From: Clostridiales bacterium
GTDB taxonomy: Bacteria > Bacillota > Clostridia > Lachnospirales > Lachnospiraceae
Assembly: GCA_012735495.1 (NCBI GenBank)
Contig: JAAYHD010000050.1
Coordinates: 1 to 64,000, forward strand
DNA: 64,000 nucleotides
Direction of reading: 5' to 3'
Positions 53,840-63,305 of the stretch are shown piece by piece. Below the pieces are notes generated by a model. It was not told the DNA's origin. It made no database searches and was given only the letters and a program-made list of their open reading frames with translations. Numbering within the stretch: the stretch's first letter is position 1; each line of letters starts with the position of its first letter. The translations under genes were made by a program, and so were the position numbers.

Positions 53840-54505
53840 ATGATGATAAACGAAGAGAGAATCGCAGCATATATTAATTCTCTGGACAGGGGGCTTTCAC
53901 CCCAGCTTTATGAGCTGGAAAAGGAAGCGGTGAAAGCCGAGGTTCCCATTATAGGGAAGGAAACCCAGAGAGTAATCCGTTTTTTATTAACCTTAATAAA
54001 ACCAAAACGCATTCTTGAGGTCGGAACAGCCGTTGGCTTTTCCGCCCTATTTATGAGTGAGCATTCTCCGGCGGACTGTATGATAACCACCATTGAGAAG
54101 GTCCCCATGCGTTTGGCGGAAGCCAGGAAGAACCTTAAGGATGAGAGGTTCCCTGACAGGGGCAAGATTACCCTAAAGGAAGGGGAAGCCCTCGGCATAC
54201 TCAGGGAGCTGGCGGCAGCCGGAGAGAAATACGACTTCATATTTCTTGACGCGGCCAAGGGACAGTATATGAACTTCCTGCCCGAACTTATGAAGCTGCT
54301 GGTTCCGGAGGGAATCCTGGTAACCGACAACGTGCTGCAGGACGGTACGGTGATTAATTCCAAGTTCAGCATTACCAGGCGCGACAGAACCATTCACATG
54401 CGGATGAGGGAGTACCTGTATACCATAACCCACATGGACGAACTGGAGACACTGATACTGCCGGTAGGGGATGGTATAGCGGTGAGTTACAGAAAACCTG
54501 CATAA
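53840..54505 (+). CDS. trmR: tRNA 5-hydroxyuridine methyltransferase TrmR (class I SAM O-methyltransferase)
   Basis: This 221-residue SAM O-methyltransferase shows ILEVGTAVGFSALFMSE (motif I), KYDFIFLDAAKGQYMNF with the metal-binding acids, and ILVTDNVLQDG. It is the YrrM-type protein which in Bacillus methylates 5-hydroxyuridine at wobble position 34 to 5-methoxyuridine. The gene order supports this: it lies between the mltG position and a U32 gene that would supply the hydroxyl group. The start ATG ATG at 53840 has a weak ribosome binding site (AAGGATTCGAAGC). The TrmR assignment rests on family and synteny. Confidence 0.85.
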   Translation: MMINEERIAAYINSLDRGLSPQLYELEKEAVKAEVPIIGKETQRVIRFLLTLIKPKRILEVGTAVGFSALFMSEHSPADCMITTIEKVPMRLAEARKNLKDERFPDRGKITLKEGEALGILRELAAAGEKYDFIFLDAAKGQYMNFLPELMKLLVPEGILVTDNVLQDGTVINSKFSITRRDRTIHMRMREYLYTITHMDELETLILPVGDGIAVSYRKPA

Positions 54506-54700
54506 AGCTGTTACTTAATTCTTCCGAAAGGGATAAACGGTATTAAAGGAGTGTTCGCTCAAGCATTTCGTTACTGAATAGTAATTAATATGATTAGGAA
54601 TAACTTATAATCTGCACTGGAAGGGAATCCTGGGGGGAGTATCCATCACAAGATTCCCTGATAGGGCAGATTCATGAAAACAATTAGGAAGAAGGAAGCT

Positions 54701-55948
54701 ATGAATAATGAGATAAAGAAGCCGGAGCTTCTGATGCCGGCCGGCGATTTGGAGACCTTGAAGGTGGCCGTTATGTACGGCGCGGATGCCGTATATATCG
54801 GCGGAGATATGTATGGGCTTAGGGCGAAGGCGAAGAACTTCACTATGGATGAAATGAGGGAAGGAATCGCGTTTGCGCACGAATACGGCAGGAAGGTCTA
54901 TGTTACGGCCAATATTACCGCCCATAACCGGGATCTTGACGGGATTAGGGAATATTTCAGGGAGCTTGTGGCTTTCGGGAAGGACAAGCCCGATGCCTTT
55001 ATTATATCGGATCCGGGCGTGTTCATGATCGCCAAAAAGGAAGCGCCCGGGATAAGCATTCACGTCAGTACGCAAGCCAACAATACGAATTATGATACAT
55101 TTATGTTCTGGTATGAACTTGGGGCGTCCAGGGTGGTGGCGGCCAGGGAGCTCTCGCTCGAAGAGATTGCAGAGATCAGGCGCAGGATTCCCAAGGATAA
55201 GGAGATAGAGGCTTTTGTCCATGGCGCCATGTGTATTTCGTATTCGGGAAGATGCCTGCTCAGCAATTACTTTACCGGAAGGGATGCGAACCTGGGCGAG
55301 TGTACCCATTCATGCCGCTGGAAGTATTATCTTATGGAGGAGAAAAGGCCGGGACAGTACCTTCCCATTGAGGAGAATGAAAGGGGCACTTATATTTTCA
55401 ACTCCAAGGATTTGTGCATGATTGAGTATATTCCGGAGCTGGTGAATGCCGGGATTGACAGCTTCAAGGTCGAAGGCAGGATGAAGACCGCGCTGTATGT
55501 TGCCACGGTGGCAGGCATTTACAGGAAGGCTATTGATGATTATTTTACGGATCCGAAGCTGTATGAAGAAAACAAGCCCATGTACATGGAGGAAGTGGCC
55601 AAGGGCGTCAACAGGCAGTTTACGACCGGTTTCTTCTTCGGAAAGCCCACCCACAAGGATCAGATATATGACCGCAGTACCTATGAGAAGTCCTATACCT
55701 ACCTGGGAACAATAACAGGAGGAAGAAACGGCATGTACCGGCTGGAACAGAAGAACAAGTTCTCGGTTGGTGAGGAGATCGAGGTTGTCAGGCCGGGCAG
55801 CGAGGCCATCAAAGTAAAGGTACTGCAGATTACGGATGAGGAAGGAAACGATATGGAGAGCTGCCCGCATCCGAAGCAGATCATTTACGTGGACGTCGGC
55901 ATTATCTTGTATCCGTATGATATTCTCAGAAGAAAGGAACAGGAGTAG
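54701..55948 (+). CDS. trhP: Peptidase U32 family tRNA hydroxylation protein TrhP-like
   Basis: This 415-residue U32 protein probably makes 5-hydroxyuridine at tRNA position 34 using prephenate, the step before TrmR. It has PELLMPAGDLETLKVAVMYG, the U32 signature EAFVHGAMCISYSGRC, the cysteine-bearing GECTHSCRW and KVEGRMKTALYVATV. The C-terminal part (SVGEEIEVVRPGSEAIKVKV) is a small beta-domain. ATG 54701 has AGAAGGAAG upstream and gives the standard N-terminus; an in-frame ATG at 54674 lacks a good site. The 195-base gap after trmR contains an inverted repeat GGGAATC (54623-54629) with GATTCCC (54652-54658) and a TATAAT (54607). Confidence 0.85.
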   Translation: MNNEIKKPELLMPAGDLETLKVAVMYGADAVYIGGDMYGLRAKAKNFTMDEMREGIAFAHEYGRKVYVTANITAHNRDLDGIREYFRELVAFGKDKPDAFIISDPGVFMIAKKEAPGISIHVSTQANNTNYDTFMFWYELGASRVVAARELSLEEIAEIRRRIPKDKEIEAFVHGAMCISYSGRCLLSNYFTGRDANLGECTHSCRWKYYLMEEKRPGQYLPIEENERGTYIFNSKDLCMIEYIPELVNAGIDSFKVEGRMKTALYVATVAGIYRKAIDDYFTDPKLYEENKPMYMEEVAKGVNRQFTTGFFFGKPTHKDQIYDRSTYEKSYTYLGTITGGRNGMYRLEQKNKFSVGEEIEVVRPGSEAIKVKVLQITDEEGNDMESCPHPKQIIYVDVGIILYPYDILRRKEQE

Positions 55949-56098
55949 GCCGGATCGAATAAGCTTTTTTGACGATATGCCTTGTACTTTGGACTTTTAT
56001 ATGCTGTTTTTGTCCTTTCTTAAGAGGGATAGGCACTTTATGTCATTAATGTTCATATGATATATATGAATCATTAAGCATTGAGGGTGCTTATCTTC

Positions 56099-56722
56099 GT
56101 GAAGTCATTTCCAAAACCGCTGGACAGCAAGGAGGAAGCGGACTACCTGGAACGATGCAAAGCCGGCGATAAAGAAGCAAGGGATAAATTAATAGAGCAT
56201 AACCTTAGATTGGTTGCACATATTGTCAAGAAATACAACATGTCGGATAAGGAAACGGACGATTTGATTTCGATCGGAACGATCGGACTTATAAAGGCGA
56301 TTGATACATTTGATGACGCAAAGGGAATCCGGCTTGCGACTTATGCGTCAAGATGCATTGATAACGAATTATTGATGCTGTTCAGAACCAATAAGCGTTT
56401 GAACAAGGAAGTGTATTTGTACGACCCGATAGGGGCGGACAAAGAAGGAAATGAAATTAACCTGTTGGATATTATAGAGGAAACGGATACCGACATCGTT
56501 GAGAACATAGTGCTTGAAGAGGATATAAAGAAGCTGCACAGTATAATCAGGAGGGTTCTGACCGAAAGGGAACGGGAAATAATTACAATGCGCTACGGGC
56601 TGGTTGACAGTAAAGAGGTAACCCAGAGAGAAATAGCCAACAAGCTGGGCATCTCCAGAAGCTACGTCAGCCGGATTGAAAAAAAAGCCTTGAAGAAGTT
56701 GCGGGAATACTTCAATGAATAA
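56099..56722 (+). CDS. sigK: RNA polymerase sporulation sigma factor SigK, apparently without a pro-sequence
   Basis: SigK directs late mother-cell transcription during sporulation. The 207-residue protein has sigma region 2 (NLRLVAHIVKKYNMSD, DLISIGTIGLIKAIDTF, LATYASRCIDNELLM), the SigK-like loop DPIGADKEGNEINLL, and region 4 (REREIITMRYGL, then ISRSYVSRIEKKALKKL). GTG 56099 with GAGGGTG upstream gives MKSFPKPLDSKEEADYL. The frame is closed by TAA at 56075, so no long hydrophobic pro-peptide as in Bacillus can be encoded. The gene is intact, not split by a skin-type element. A close SigE/SigG paralogue is less likely because of the loop sequence. Confidence 0.88.
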   Translation: MKSFPKPLDSKEEADYLERCKAGDKEARDKLIEHNLRLVAHIVKKYNMSDKETDDLISIGTIGLIKAIDTFDDAKGIRLATYASRCIDNELLMLFRTNKRLNKEVYLYDPIGADKEGNEINLLDIIEETDTDIVENIVLEEDIKKLHSIIRRVLTEREREIITMRYGLVDSKEVTQREIANKLGISRSYVSRIEKKALKKLREYFNE

Positions 56723-56725
56723 TAA

Positions 56726-56761
56726 AAGGGACTACGGCCGGATACACGGCGGTAGTCCTTT
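56726..56761. terminator. Bidirectional terminator between sigK and the GGDEF/EAL gene
   Basis: AAGGGACTAC (56727-56735 region) pairs with GTAGTCCTTT (56752-56761), with an inner CCG/CGG extension. T runs follow on the plus strand and, less cleanly, on the minus strand, which suits the two convergent genes. Confidence 0.8.
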
Positions 56762-56774
56762 GTTTCTTAATGCA

Positions 56775-59700
56775 TTAATATTTTTCCAACAGGATACGGT
56801 CGAGCTCCTCCGGAGGAATCGGACGGTAGAAGTAATAACCCTGGATAATGTCGTTATTATGCTTCTTTAAGAAATTAAGCTGAGGCTCCGTCTCCACGCC
56901 TTCTGCTACAACCTGGAGCCCAAGTACATGGGAAAGCTCGATAACGCTTTTTATTATGGCGTTTTCCTTATGGCTCTTATCTATGCTGTGTATAAAATGC
57001 ATATCCAGCTTGATCTTGTCAATCGGCATGGAGGACAGCCTGCTCAATGAAGAATATTCGGTTCCGAAATCGTCAATTGAAATAGATACTCCCATTTCCT
57101 TTAGCTGCCTAAGCGTGTCAATAATGTGTTCCGAGTTTTTTACCGCGGCGCTTTCGGTAAGCTCAAGTTCAAGGTATTCAGGCTCCAGTTCCGTATCCTC
57201 CAGAATCTTTTTTACACGATCGACAAAATCGGAGTTTCGAAGCTGTATTGAAGATACATTGACCGCCATACGGATGAGCTTGCCCTTATTATGCCAATCC
57301 TTGCACTGCCTGCAGGCCTCCGCAAGCACCCAGTCGCCTATCGAGTTTATAAGGCCGGTGTTTTCGGCAAGCGGTATGAACAGGCCCGGCATAATCAGGC
57401 CGTGTACCGGATGGAACCATCTGAGCAGCGCTTCGGCACCGATAATCTCCCCTGAATGGGTATTGACCTGGGGCTGGTAATAAAGTACCAGTTCTTTATT
57501 ATCCAGAACCCTGAACAGGTTATTGGTCAGCTTAATCTTGTACAGAAGCTCCTCCTTCATGTCTTCCGTACAGAAGGCATAGCTGTTGGTGCCGGTTTCC
57601 TTGGCCTTATACATGGCAAGCTCGGCATTCCGAATCAAAGAATCGGCATCCGATCCGTCATACGGATATACGGATATTCCGGCGCTTCCCGTAATAAAGA
57701 ATTCCTGGTCATCAATTACAAACGGTTTTCTGAAGATATCAAGTATTTTTACAGCGGCCTGTTCTATGTGCTCAACGGACGGCATGTTGGACAGAAGGAT
57801 GAGAAAATCGTCACCACTCAAACGCGCGGCCGTGTCTGTGGATTTAAGGGCCCTGGTCAGCCGTTCGGCCAGCTTGACAATCAGCTTGTCTCCGGCATCA
57901 TGGCCGATGGAGTCGTTAATTGATTTGAAGGTGTCAAGATCCAATGACATGACTGCCAGGACAGTGCCGTTTTGTACCGCGAGCTTAAGCATCTGGTTTA
58001 TCCTGTCCTTAAACAGGAACCTGTTCGGAAGCTTTGTCAAGTGGTCATAATAAGCCAGCTCAAGGATTTCCTTCTCATGCAGCAGCCGTTCATAACTTGT
58101 TGAGATTATTAAGGATACGACCTTTAAGAAATCCAGTTGGAATATGGGCCAGGGTGTTATCATGGCTTTGCAGTCGGTTCCCAAAAAGCCATATACCTTG
58201 TTTTTTGCCATTATAGGCATTGATGCAAAAGCCCTGTCGGTACCGCCCAGGAAACTGGCAAGCTCTTCTCCGGCCGGGGAGCGGAAATCTTCAATTCTTG
58301 AATAGGCAACCGTATGGCCTTCTTTCATCAATTCCGCAAGCCCGGGGTAGTTTTTGTCCGATATTTCCTTATCCATTTCATTTAAACCGGAGAGGCTGCC
58401 GTTTGACCAAAAACCGCGGCATTTCAGGATAAACCCGCCATTATCTTTTTCTTTATCCTCATCAAGCATGTATACATAAATTCTTTCCGTTGCCAGGGAA
58501 GAACTGATCCTGCTGAGGGAAATGTCCATCTTTTTATGCCAGTTCTCTTCATTTGCGCCCAGGAACTCATTTGAAATCCCCATGGTGATTCTCTGAAACT
58601 CGATCTGCCTGGCATTCTCAATCAGTTTATTCTGGAATATCCGGTTTACCTTGCTTGCGAGCCATATGGCCGACAGCAGTATGGACAGGCGGATCATATG
58701 ATCCCCGTCATTAATTTCCACGGTGGCGCCGGGTTTAAATATCCACATAAAGACCTGTGTCGCCATAACGGACCCGTATATTAAATACTGGACTATTCGT
58801 TCCTCAAACAAAGTGGACACGGTTATTATCACGACAGGAAGGGCCCATATTGTGGTTCCCGCGGTAGAGTAGTATCTGAACGATATAATCGGCGTTATTG
58901 AGGCAAACAAGGCAGCCATCAGCAGATCCCTGAGCAATTTATGCCTTATCTTATGGATAAGCTGGACCGCAACGGCCATCACCAGGTATATCAGGCACGA
59001 TATGACAGCTTTCTCCAGGTTGTCCTGCTTTTTAAAGAAGAAGATTGCTACAAAGCCCACCATGACAGCAAACAGCAGGGACGCCGAGATATAGTTGACA
59101 GCTTTCAGCCTTATCTGGTCGGACATTAAAAGCGCATCTTCATGGGCGTCCTTTGGATTAAGCCAGCCATGCCTGTATATTGCGTAATAAACAGCAACGG
59201 ACGGAAGAAGCATCAGAATGGGAGCAATCTGAGGCATGCCCCCGGGAACTATGAACTTTCCGAACATATCTGTAAGGGTTCCTGTGACTGTTACAGCCAG
59301 GAAGCTGACAATAATAACCAGGGAGATTTTCCTTTCGCCGGTTTTTTTGCCGGTTTTGCCCCAGCGCCATACCAGGATCAATGAAATGGTTAAATAGGTG
59401 ATATAATAAATCATGAAGAATACATCCCAGGCATTGCCTTCCGCCGCATTGATCCACCCCAGGGATGTATTAACCATGTTATATTGCCTGGGATTGAGCC
59501 GGGGTATATATGTAAATCCGAGATAACATATCAGAGTCGGCAAATACAAGAGGGCATATGACAGCTTCTTTCGCCTGGCAAATCCATGCCCGGTAAATAA
59601 AATAAAGAAATGCAGCATGAAGGAGAAAAACGCGCCAAACCCCAACGCTGCGAAGCGGCGCCAGAATAAGACCGTAGAAAGGGAACCTTCTGCAATCGAC

Positions 59701-59861
59701 ATGCTGAAACCGAAAGACCAGAAGCTAAGAGAAACTGCCATGGCAAAAAACAGTATGTTTATTGGACGACGCGGCGCTAAGTATATTGTGTAAACACCAA
59801 CAAATATGTATACCGCACATGCCAAGCTGAAAATAACCGATAGAATCTGAGGAAAGGACAA
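56775..59861 (-). CDS. Membrane GGDEF/EAL protein with GAF-like domain
   Basis: This is a 1028-residue cyclic-di-GMP protein. About ten or more helices fill residues 1-400 (a 7TM histidine-kinase-N-like sensor first, from FPQILSVIFSLACAVYIFVG). A GAF-like region (about 425-600) comes next, then a GGDEF domain whose active site reads RLSGDDF in place of GG[DE]EF (about residue 682). The C-terminal EAL domain is complete: EALLRW, ELTES, IDDFGTEYSS, KIKLD, AEGVET. So it is most likely a phosphodiesterase with an altered, possibly GTP-sensing, GGDEF domain. The start is TTG 59861 with AAGGAGG upstream. Ligand unknown. Confidence 0.93.
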   Translation of the reverse strand: MSFPQILSVIFSLACAVYIFVGVYTIYLAPRRPINILFFAMAVSLSFWSFGFSMSIAEGSLSTVLFWRRFAALGFGAFFSFMLHFFILFTGHGFARRKKLSYALLYLPTLICYLGFTYIPRLNPRQYNMVNTSLGWINAAEGNAWDVFFMIYYITYLTISLILVWRWGKTGKKTGERKISLVIIVSFLAVTVTGTLTDMFGKFIVPGGMPQIAPILMLLPSVAVYYAIYRHGWLNPKDAHEDALLMSDQIRLKAVNYISASLLFAVMVGFVAIFFFKKQDNLEKAVISCLIYLVMAVAVQLIHKIRHKLLRDLLMAALFASITPIISFRYYSTAGTTIWALPVVIITVSTLFEERIVQYLIYGSVMATQVFMWIFKPGATVEINDGDHMIRLSILLSAIWLASKVNRIFQNKLIENARQIEFQRITMGISNEFLGANEENWHKKMDISLSRISSSLATERIYVYMLDEDKEKDNGGFILKCRGFWSNGSLSGLNEMDKEISDKNYPGLAELMKEGHTVAYSRIEDFRSPAGEELASFLGGTDRAFASMPIMAKNKVYGFLGTDCKAMITPWPIFQLDFLKVVSLIISTSYERLLHEKEILELAYYDHLTKLPNRFLFKDRINQMLKLAVQNGTVLAVMSLDLDTFKSINDSIGHDAGDKLIVKLAERLTRALKSTDTAARLSGDDFLILLSNMPSVEHIEQAAVKILDIFRKPFVIDDQEFFITGSAGISVYPYDGSDADSLIRNAELAMYKAKETGTNSYAFCTEDMKEELLYKIKLTNNLFRVLDNKELVLYYQPQVNTHSGEIIGAEALLRWFHPVHGLIMPGLFIPLAENTGLINSIGDWVLAEACRQCKDWHNKGKLIRMAVNVSSIQLRNSDFVDRVKKILEDTELEPEYLELELTESAAVKNSEHIIDTLRQLKEMGVSISIDDFGTEYSSLSRLSSMPIDKIKLDMHFIHSIDKSHKENAIIKSVIELSHVLGLQVVAEGVETEPQLNFLKKHNNDIIQGYYFYRPIPPEELDRILLEKY

Positions 59862-60055
59862 AGCAGGGTCCTCCTTTTGATGTAAAACTAGTAATTATTT
59901 CTCTTATTGGATATTATATTACGTAAGCATTTAATTTGCAAGATATGGACGAAAACTGTTAAGTATGCTATAAATAACCTGTATATTGGAATATAATGTT
60001 CTAATGACGGGACAGCCGGACTTAAAATGGAAATAAATAGGAGACTCTTATTATT

Positions 60056-60505
60056 ATGAAAAGAATACTCGAAAAAGCAAATACGCATAAACTCATTGGA
60101 AAGGTTTTCAACAGGGAAACTGTTTCCTATGTAATATGCGGATTCCTTACCACCCTGGTTAACTTTATAAGCTATGAGAGCTTATATCGCTTAGGCATGC
60201 CAAACCTTACGGCAAACTGGATGGCATGGGTCATTGCCGTTACCTTCGCATACCTGGTCAACAAATGGGGAGTGTTCCGTTCAAGAAGCAGTTCCGCCAG
60301 GGATGAGCTTGTCAAGATAGTGAAGTTTTACGGAGCCAGGCTTGTTTCCCTTGGAGTGGAGCAGGCGGGACTGCTGGTGTTTGTTGAAATACTTGGTGTA
60401 TACCGATGGCTGGTTAAGGGCTCATTGACCGTTATTGTGATTGTGTTGAATTATCTTTTCAGCAAGCTTTATATATTCGATAAAAAGAAAAGCAAACGAA
60501 TATAA
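60056..60505 (+). CDS. GtrA family membrane protein
   Basis: This 149-residue protein has four membrane helices of the GtrA type (SYVICGFLTTLVNFISYE, WMAWVIAVTFAYLVNKWGVF, and two more near 98-116 and 120-137). GtrA proteins are thought to help flip polyprenyl-phosphate sugars for surface glycan decoration. The partner GT2 enzyme (GtrB type) is not adjacent; the one at 2076 is about 57 kb away, so a shared pathway is only a guess. AGGAGACTC lies 12 bases upstream of ATG 60056. It is 19 bases before folC, but a functional link is not expected. Confidence 0.88.
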   Translation: MKRILEKANTHKLIGKVFNRETVSYVICGFLTTLVNFISYESLYRLGMPNLTANWMAWVIAVTFAYLVNKWGVFRSRSSSARDELVKIVKFYGARLVSLGVEQAGLLVFVEILGVYRWLVKGSLTVIVIVLNYLFSKLYIFDKKKSKRI

Positions 60506-60524
60506 GCGGATTGGGAGTATTCAT

Positions 60525-61895
60525 ATGACATATGACGAAGCCATGAAATACATCAAGGAAAAAGAAGCGCTGGGCAGCAAGCCCGGCCTTGGGACCATTA
60601 CGGAGCTTCTAAACCGTCTTGGCAATCCCCAGGACGGACTTGACATAATCCATGTAGCCGGAACCAACGGCAAGGGTTCGACGGTTTCTTTCCTTGCAGC
60701 CATACTTGCGGCAGCAGGTTATAAAACCGGCATATATGTATCGCCATCCGTTTTTTCATACAGGGAAAAGCTGCAGATAATTATGCCGGATAAGGCTGGC
60801 AATGCTTCATATAATGGCGGTGAGGCGTATGGCGGGCTTAATATTGAATATATAAGTGAAGATGATGTGTGCGGCACCCTGGACATTGTAAAATCCGCCT
60901 GCGGCGGGATGGTCAACGAAGGGTACGCCCATCCCACCGTATTTGAGATGGAAACCGCCATGGCCTTTCTGTATATGAAAAGCAAGAGGGTTGATTTCCT
61001 TGTGCTGGAAACGGGCATGGGAGGGAGGCTTGACGCGACCAATGTCGTCAGGCATCCGGTATGCTGCGTGCTGACTTCGGTAAGCCTTGACCATATGCAG
61101 TATCTTGGGGACACCCTTGAAAAGATAGCATTTGAAAAGGCGGGCATCATGAAGGAAGGATCCTTTGCGGTAACGGCAATGCAGGAACCGGAGGTTTTAA
61201 GTGTTTTCAAGAAAAAAGCCAAGGAGCTTAAAATACCGCTGGTTATTGCCGACCCGTCGGAAGCCCGGAATATGGAATACCATGACAGCCATACGGAATT
61301 CGATTACCCCGATGGAAGTAATCTAACCCAATACCGTATAAGGATGCTTGGAGAGTACCAGGTACAGAATGCCGTTACTGCCATAACCGCGGCAAGAACC
61401 ATGGGCAAAATGGGATATGTCATAAACGGGGAGGCCATAAAGACTGGCCTTGAGCTTGCGGTGTGGCGCGGACGGTTTGAGAAGATTTCCTCGAATCCGG
61501 ATATATATATAGACGGCGCCCATAATGAAGAGGCGGCCCGGCGGATAAGGCAATCTATTGAAATATACTTTACAAATCGGAGATTAATATTTATTATAGG
61601 TGTATTAGCTGACAAGGACTATAAGGCCATGCTGCGCATTTTAGCGCCGCTTGCGGACACAATTATTGCCCTGACGCCGGAAAACAATAGGGCGCTGGCT
61701 TCGGATAAGCTTGCGGCATGCGCCGGGCAATATTGCAGCAGGGTGTATGACGAAAAGGATGTTAAGCATGCGGTCGACAGGGCTTTATCGGAGGCTGCGG
61801 AAGGAGATGTCATACTGGCCTTCGGTTCATTATCATATCTTGGCAGCATTAGAAGCGCCGTTGAAGCACGAAAGGGTGAAAGAAGCAATGGATAA
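60525..61895 (+). CDS. folC: Folylpolyglutamate synthase / dihydrofolate synthase
   Basis: FolC adds glutamate to dihydropteroate and then to folates. The 456-residue protein has the P-loop [15 protein letters not shown] (about residue 45), [18 protein letters not shown], a central [12 protein letters not shown]-like [16 protein letters not shown] and the C-terminal domain [14 protein letters not shown], matching the Mur-ligase-like family. GGGAG precedes ATG 60525. The next gene, folE, starts eight bases before its stop, giving an operon folC-folE-folP-folBK. Confidence 0.95.
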   Translation: MTYDEAMKYIKEKEALGSKPGLGTITELLNRLGNPQDGLDIIHVAGTNGKGSTVSFLAAILAAAGYKTGIYVSPSVFSYREKLQIIMPDKAGNASYNGGEAYGGLNIEYISEDDVCGTLDIVKSACGGMVNEGYAHPTVFEMETAMAFLYMKSKRVDFLVLETGMGGRLDATNVVRHPVCCVLTSVSLDHMQYLGDTLEKIAFEKAGIMKEGSFAVTAMQEPEVLSVFKKKAKELKIPLVIADPSEARNMEYHDSHTEFDYPDGSNLTQYRIRMLGEYQVQNAVTAITAARTMGKMGYVINGEAIKTGLELAVWRGRFEKISSNPDIYIDGAHNEEAARRIRQSIEIYFTNRRLIFIIGVLADKDYKAMLRILAPLADTIIALTPENNRALASDKLAACAGQYCSRVYDEKDVKHAVDRALSEAAEGDVILAFGSLSYLGSIRSAVEARKGERSNG

Positions 61896-62439
61896 GGGAA
61901 AAATTGAGCAGGCAGTCCGGTTGTTCCTTGAGGCAATCGGTGAAGATATAAACAGGGAAGGCCTTGAGCAGACTCCTCATCGGATAAGCGAGATGTGCGA
62001 GGAGCTTTTTGGCGGTATGGGGAAGGACGCGAAGGAGCACTTAAGCGTTACGTTCCATACCGAAAACAACAAGATGGTCCTGGAGAAGGATATCACCTTC
62101 TTTTCAATATGCGAACACCACCTGATGCCGTTCTTTGGCAAGGCGCACATCGCTTATATTCCGAACGGGCATGTGGTGGGCTTAAGCAAACTGGCCAGAA
62201 CCGTGGAGACCTATGCCAGAAAGCCACAGATACAGGAACATCTGACGGCTGAAATTGCCGACGCGGTTATGGGATTTCTTAAACCGAAGGGTGTAATGGT
62301 GATGCTTGAGGCGGAGCATCTGTGCATGTCCATGCGGGGTGTAAACAAGCCCGGCACAAAGACGGTTACCTACGTATGCCGCGGAGAATTTGAGGAGGAC
62401 AAGTCCCTCCAGGCGGCGGTATTTCAGCTGATAAAATAA
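61888..62439 (+). CDS. folE: GTP cyclohydrolase I
   Basis: FolE converts GTP to dihydroneopterin triphosphate, the first step of folate synthesis. The 183-residue protein has the family signatures [20 protein letters not shown] (zinc-binding Cys and His) and [19 protein letters not shown], then [16 protein letters not shown] with the second zinc cysteine. ATG 61888 lies inside the folC end, with AAAGGGTGAAAG upstream. A longer open frame from 61711 runs through folC and is rejected because the family begins near 61888. Confidence 0.97.
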   Translation: MDKGKIEQAVRLFLEAIGEDINREGLEQTPHRISEMCEELFGGMGKDAKEHLSVTFHTENNKMVLEKDITFFSICEHHLMPFFGKAHIAYIPNGHVVGLSKLARTVETYARKPQIQEHLTAEIADAVMGFLKPKGVMVMLEAEHLCMSMRGVNKPGTKTVTYVCRGEFEEDKSLQAAVFQLIK

Positions 62440-62464
62440 GAAAAATCAGACGGAGCGGAAGCAA

Positions 62465-63304
62465 ATGATCGGAACCATGAAAATCGGCAGCAGGGAGTTT
62501 GCGCCGGATAAGCGAACCTATGTGATGGGAATATTGAATGTTACCCCGGATTCGTTTTCGGATGGGGGAAAACACAATAAGCCCAAAGAAGCCGTTGAGC
62601 ATGCGCTGAGAATGATAGAAGAAGGCGCGGATATAATTGATGTCGGCGGGGAGTCCACGAGACCCAATTACACAATGATTTCCGAAGAGGAAGAGATGTC
62701 GAGAATACTTCCGGTTATTGAAGAATTGCGAAAAGTTACCGATATTCCCATATCGGTTGATACATACAAGAGCAGGGTTGCGGATGCCGCCTGCCGGGCC
62801 GGTGCGCACATGATTAATGATATATGGGGCCTTAAATATGATCCCGATATGGCCAAGGTCGCCGCAAAGCACAAGGTACCGGTGTGCCTTATGCATAACC
62901 GAAAGGCCATGGATTACAAGGATTTTTATAAGGATTTCCGCGATGATTTGAATGAGAGCATAAGGATTGCCCTGGAAGCGGGCATATCTGAAAATGACAT
63001 AATCATCGACCCGGGCATCGGGTTTGCAAAGACCTATGAGATGAACCTGTTCCTTCTGAACCGCCTGGAAAAGCTTCATGAATTCGGTTATCCCGTTCTT
63101 CTTGGAGCGTCCAGGAAATCGGTCATTGGGCTTACCCTTAACGAACCGGTTGAAAACAGGCTGGAGGGTACCCTGGCTGTTACCGCTATTGCAGTAATGA
63201 AGGGCGTGCAGTTCATACGGGTGCATGATGTTAAGGAGAACCTAAGGGCAATTAGGATGGCGGAAGCTATCCGCATGAAACAGGATATAAACAAAGGAGT
63301 ATAA
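62465..63304 (+). CDS. folP: Dihydropteroate synthase
   Basis: FolP joins 6-hydroxymethyl-7,8-dihydropterin pyrophosphate with p-aminobenzoate and is the sulfonamide target. The 279-residue protein shows both family signatures: MGILNVTPDSFSDGGK (residues 20-35) and VGGESTRP. DTYKSRVADAACRAGA, IIDPGIGFAKT and LGASRKSVIG follow, and the C-terminus is HDVKENLRAIRMAEAI. GGAGCGGAAG precedes ATG 62465. The next start codon is two bases after its stop. Confidence 0.97.
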   Translation: MIGTMKIGSREFAPDKRTYVMGILNVTPDSFSDGGKHNKPKEAVEHALRMIEEGADIIDVGGESTRPNYTMISEEEEMSRILPVIEELRKVTDIPISVDTYKSRVADAACRAGAHMINDIWGLKYDPDMAKVAAKHKVPVCLMHNRKAMDYKDFYKDFRDDLNESIRIALEAGISENDIIIDPGIGFAKTYEMNLFLLNRLEKLHEFGYPVLLGASRKSVIGLTLNEPVENRLEGTLAVTAIAVMKGVQFIRVHDVKENLRAIRMAEAIRMKQDINKGV

Positions 63305-63305
63305 A

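Noticed and set aside
56053-56060. CATATGAT as a SigE-type -10 element for sigK
   Set aside because: Only a partial match, and no SigE-like -35 sequence at 14-15 bases upstream.
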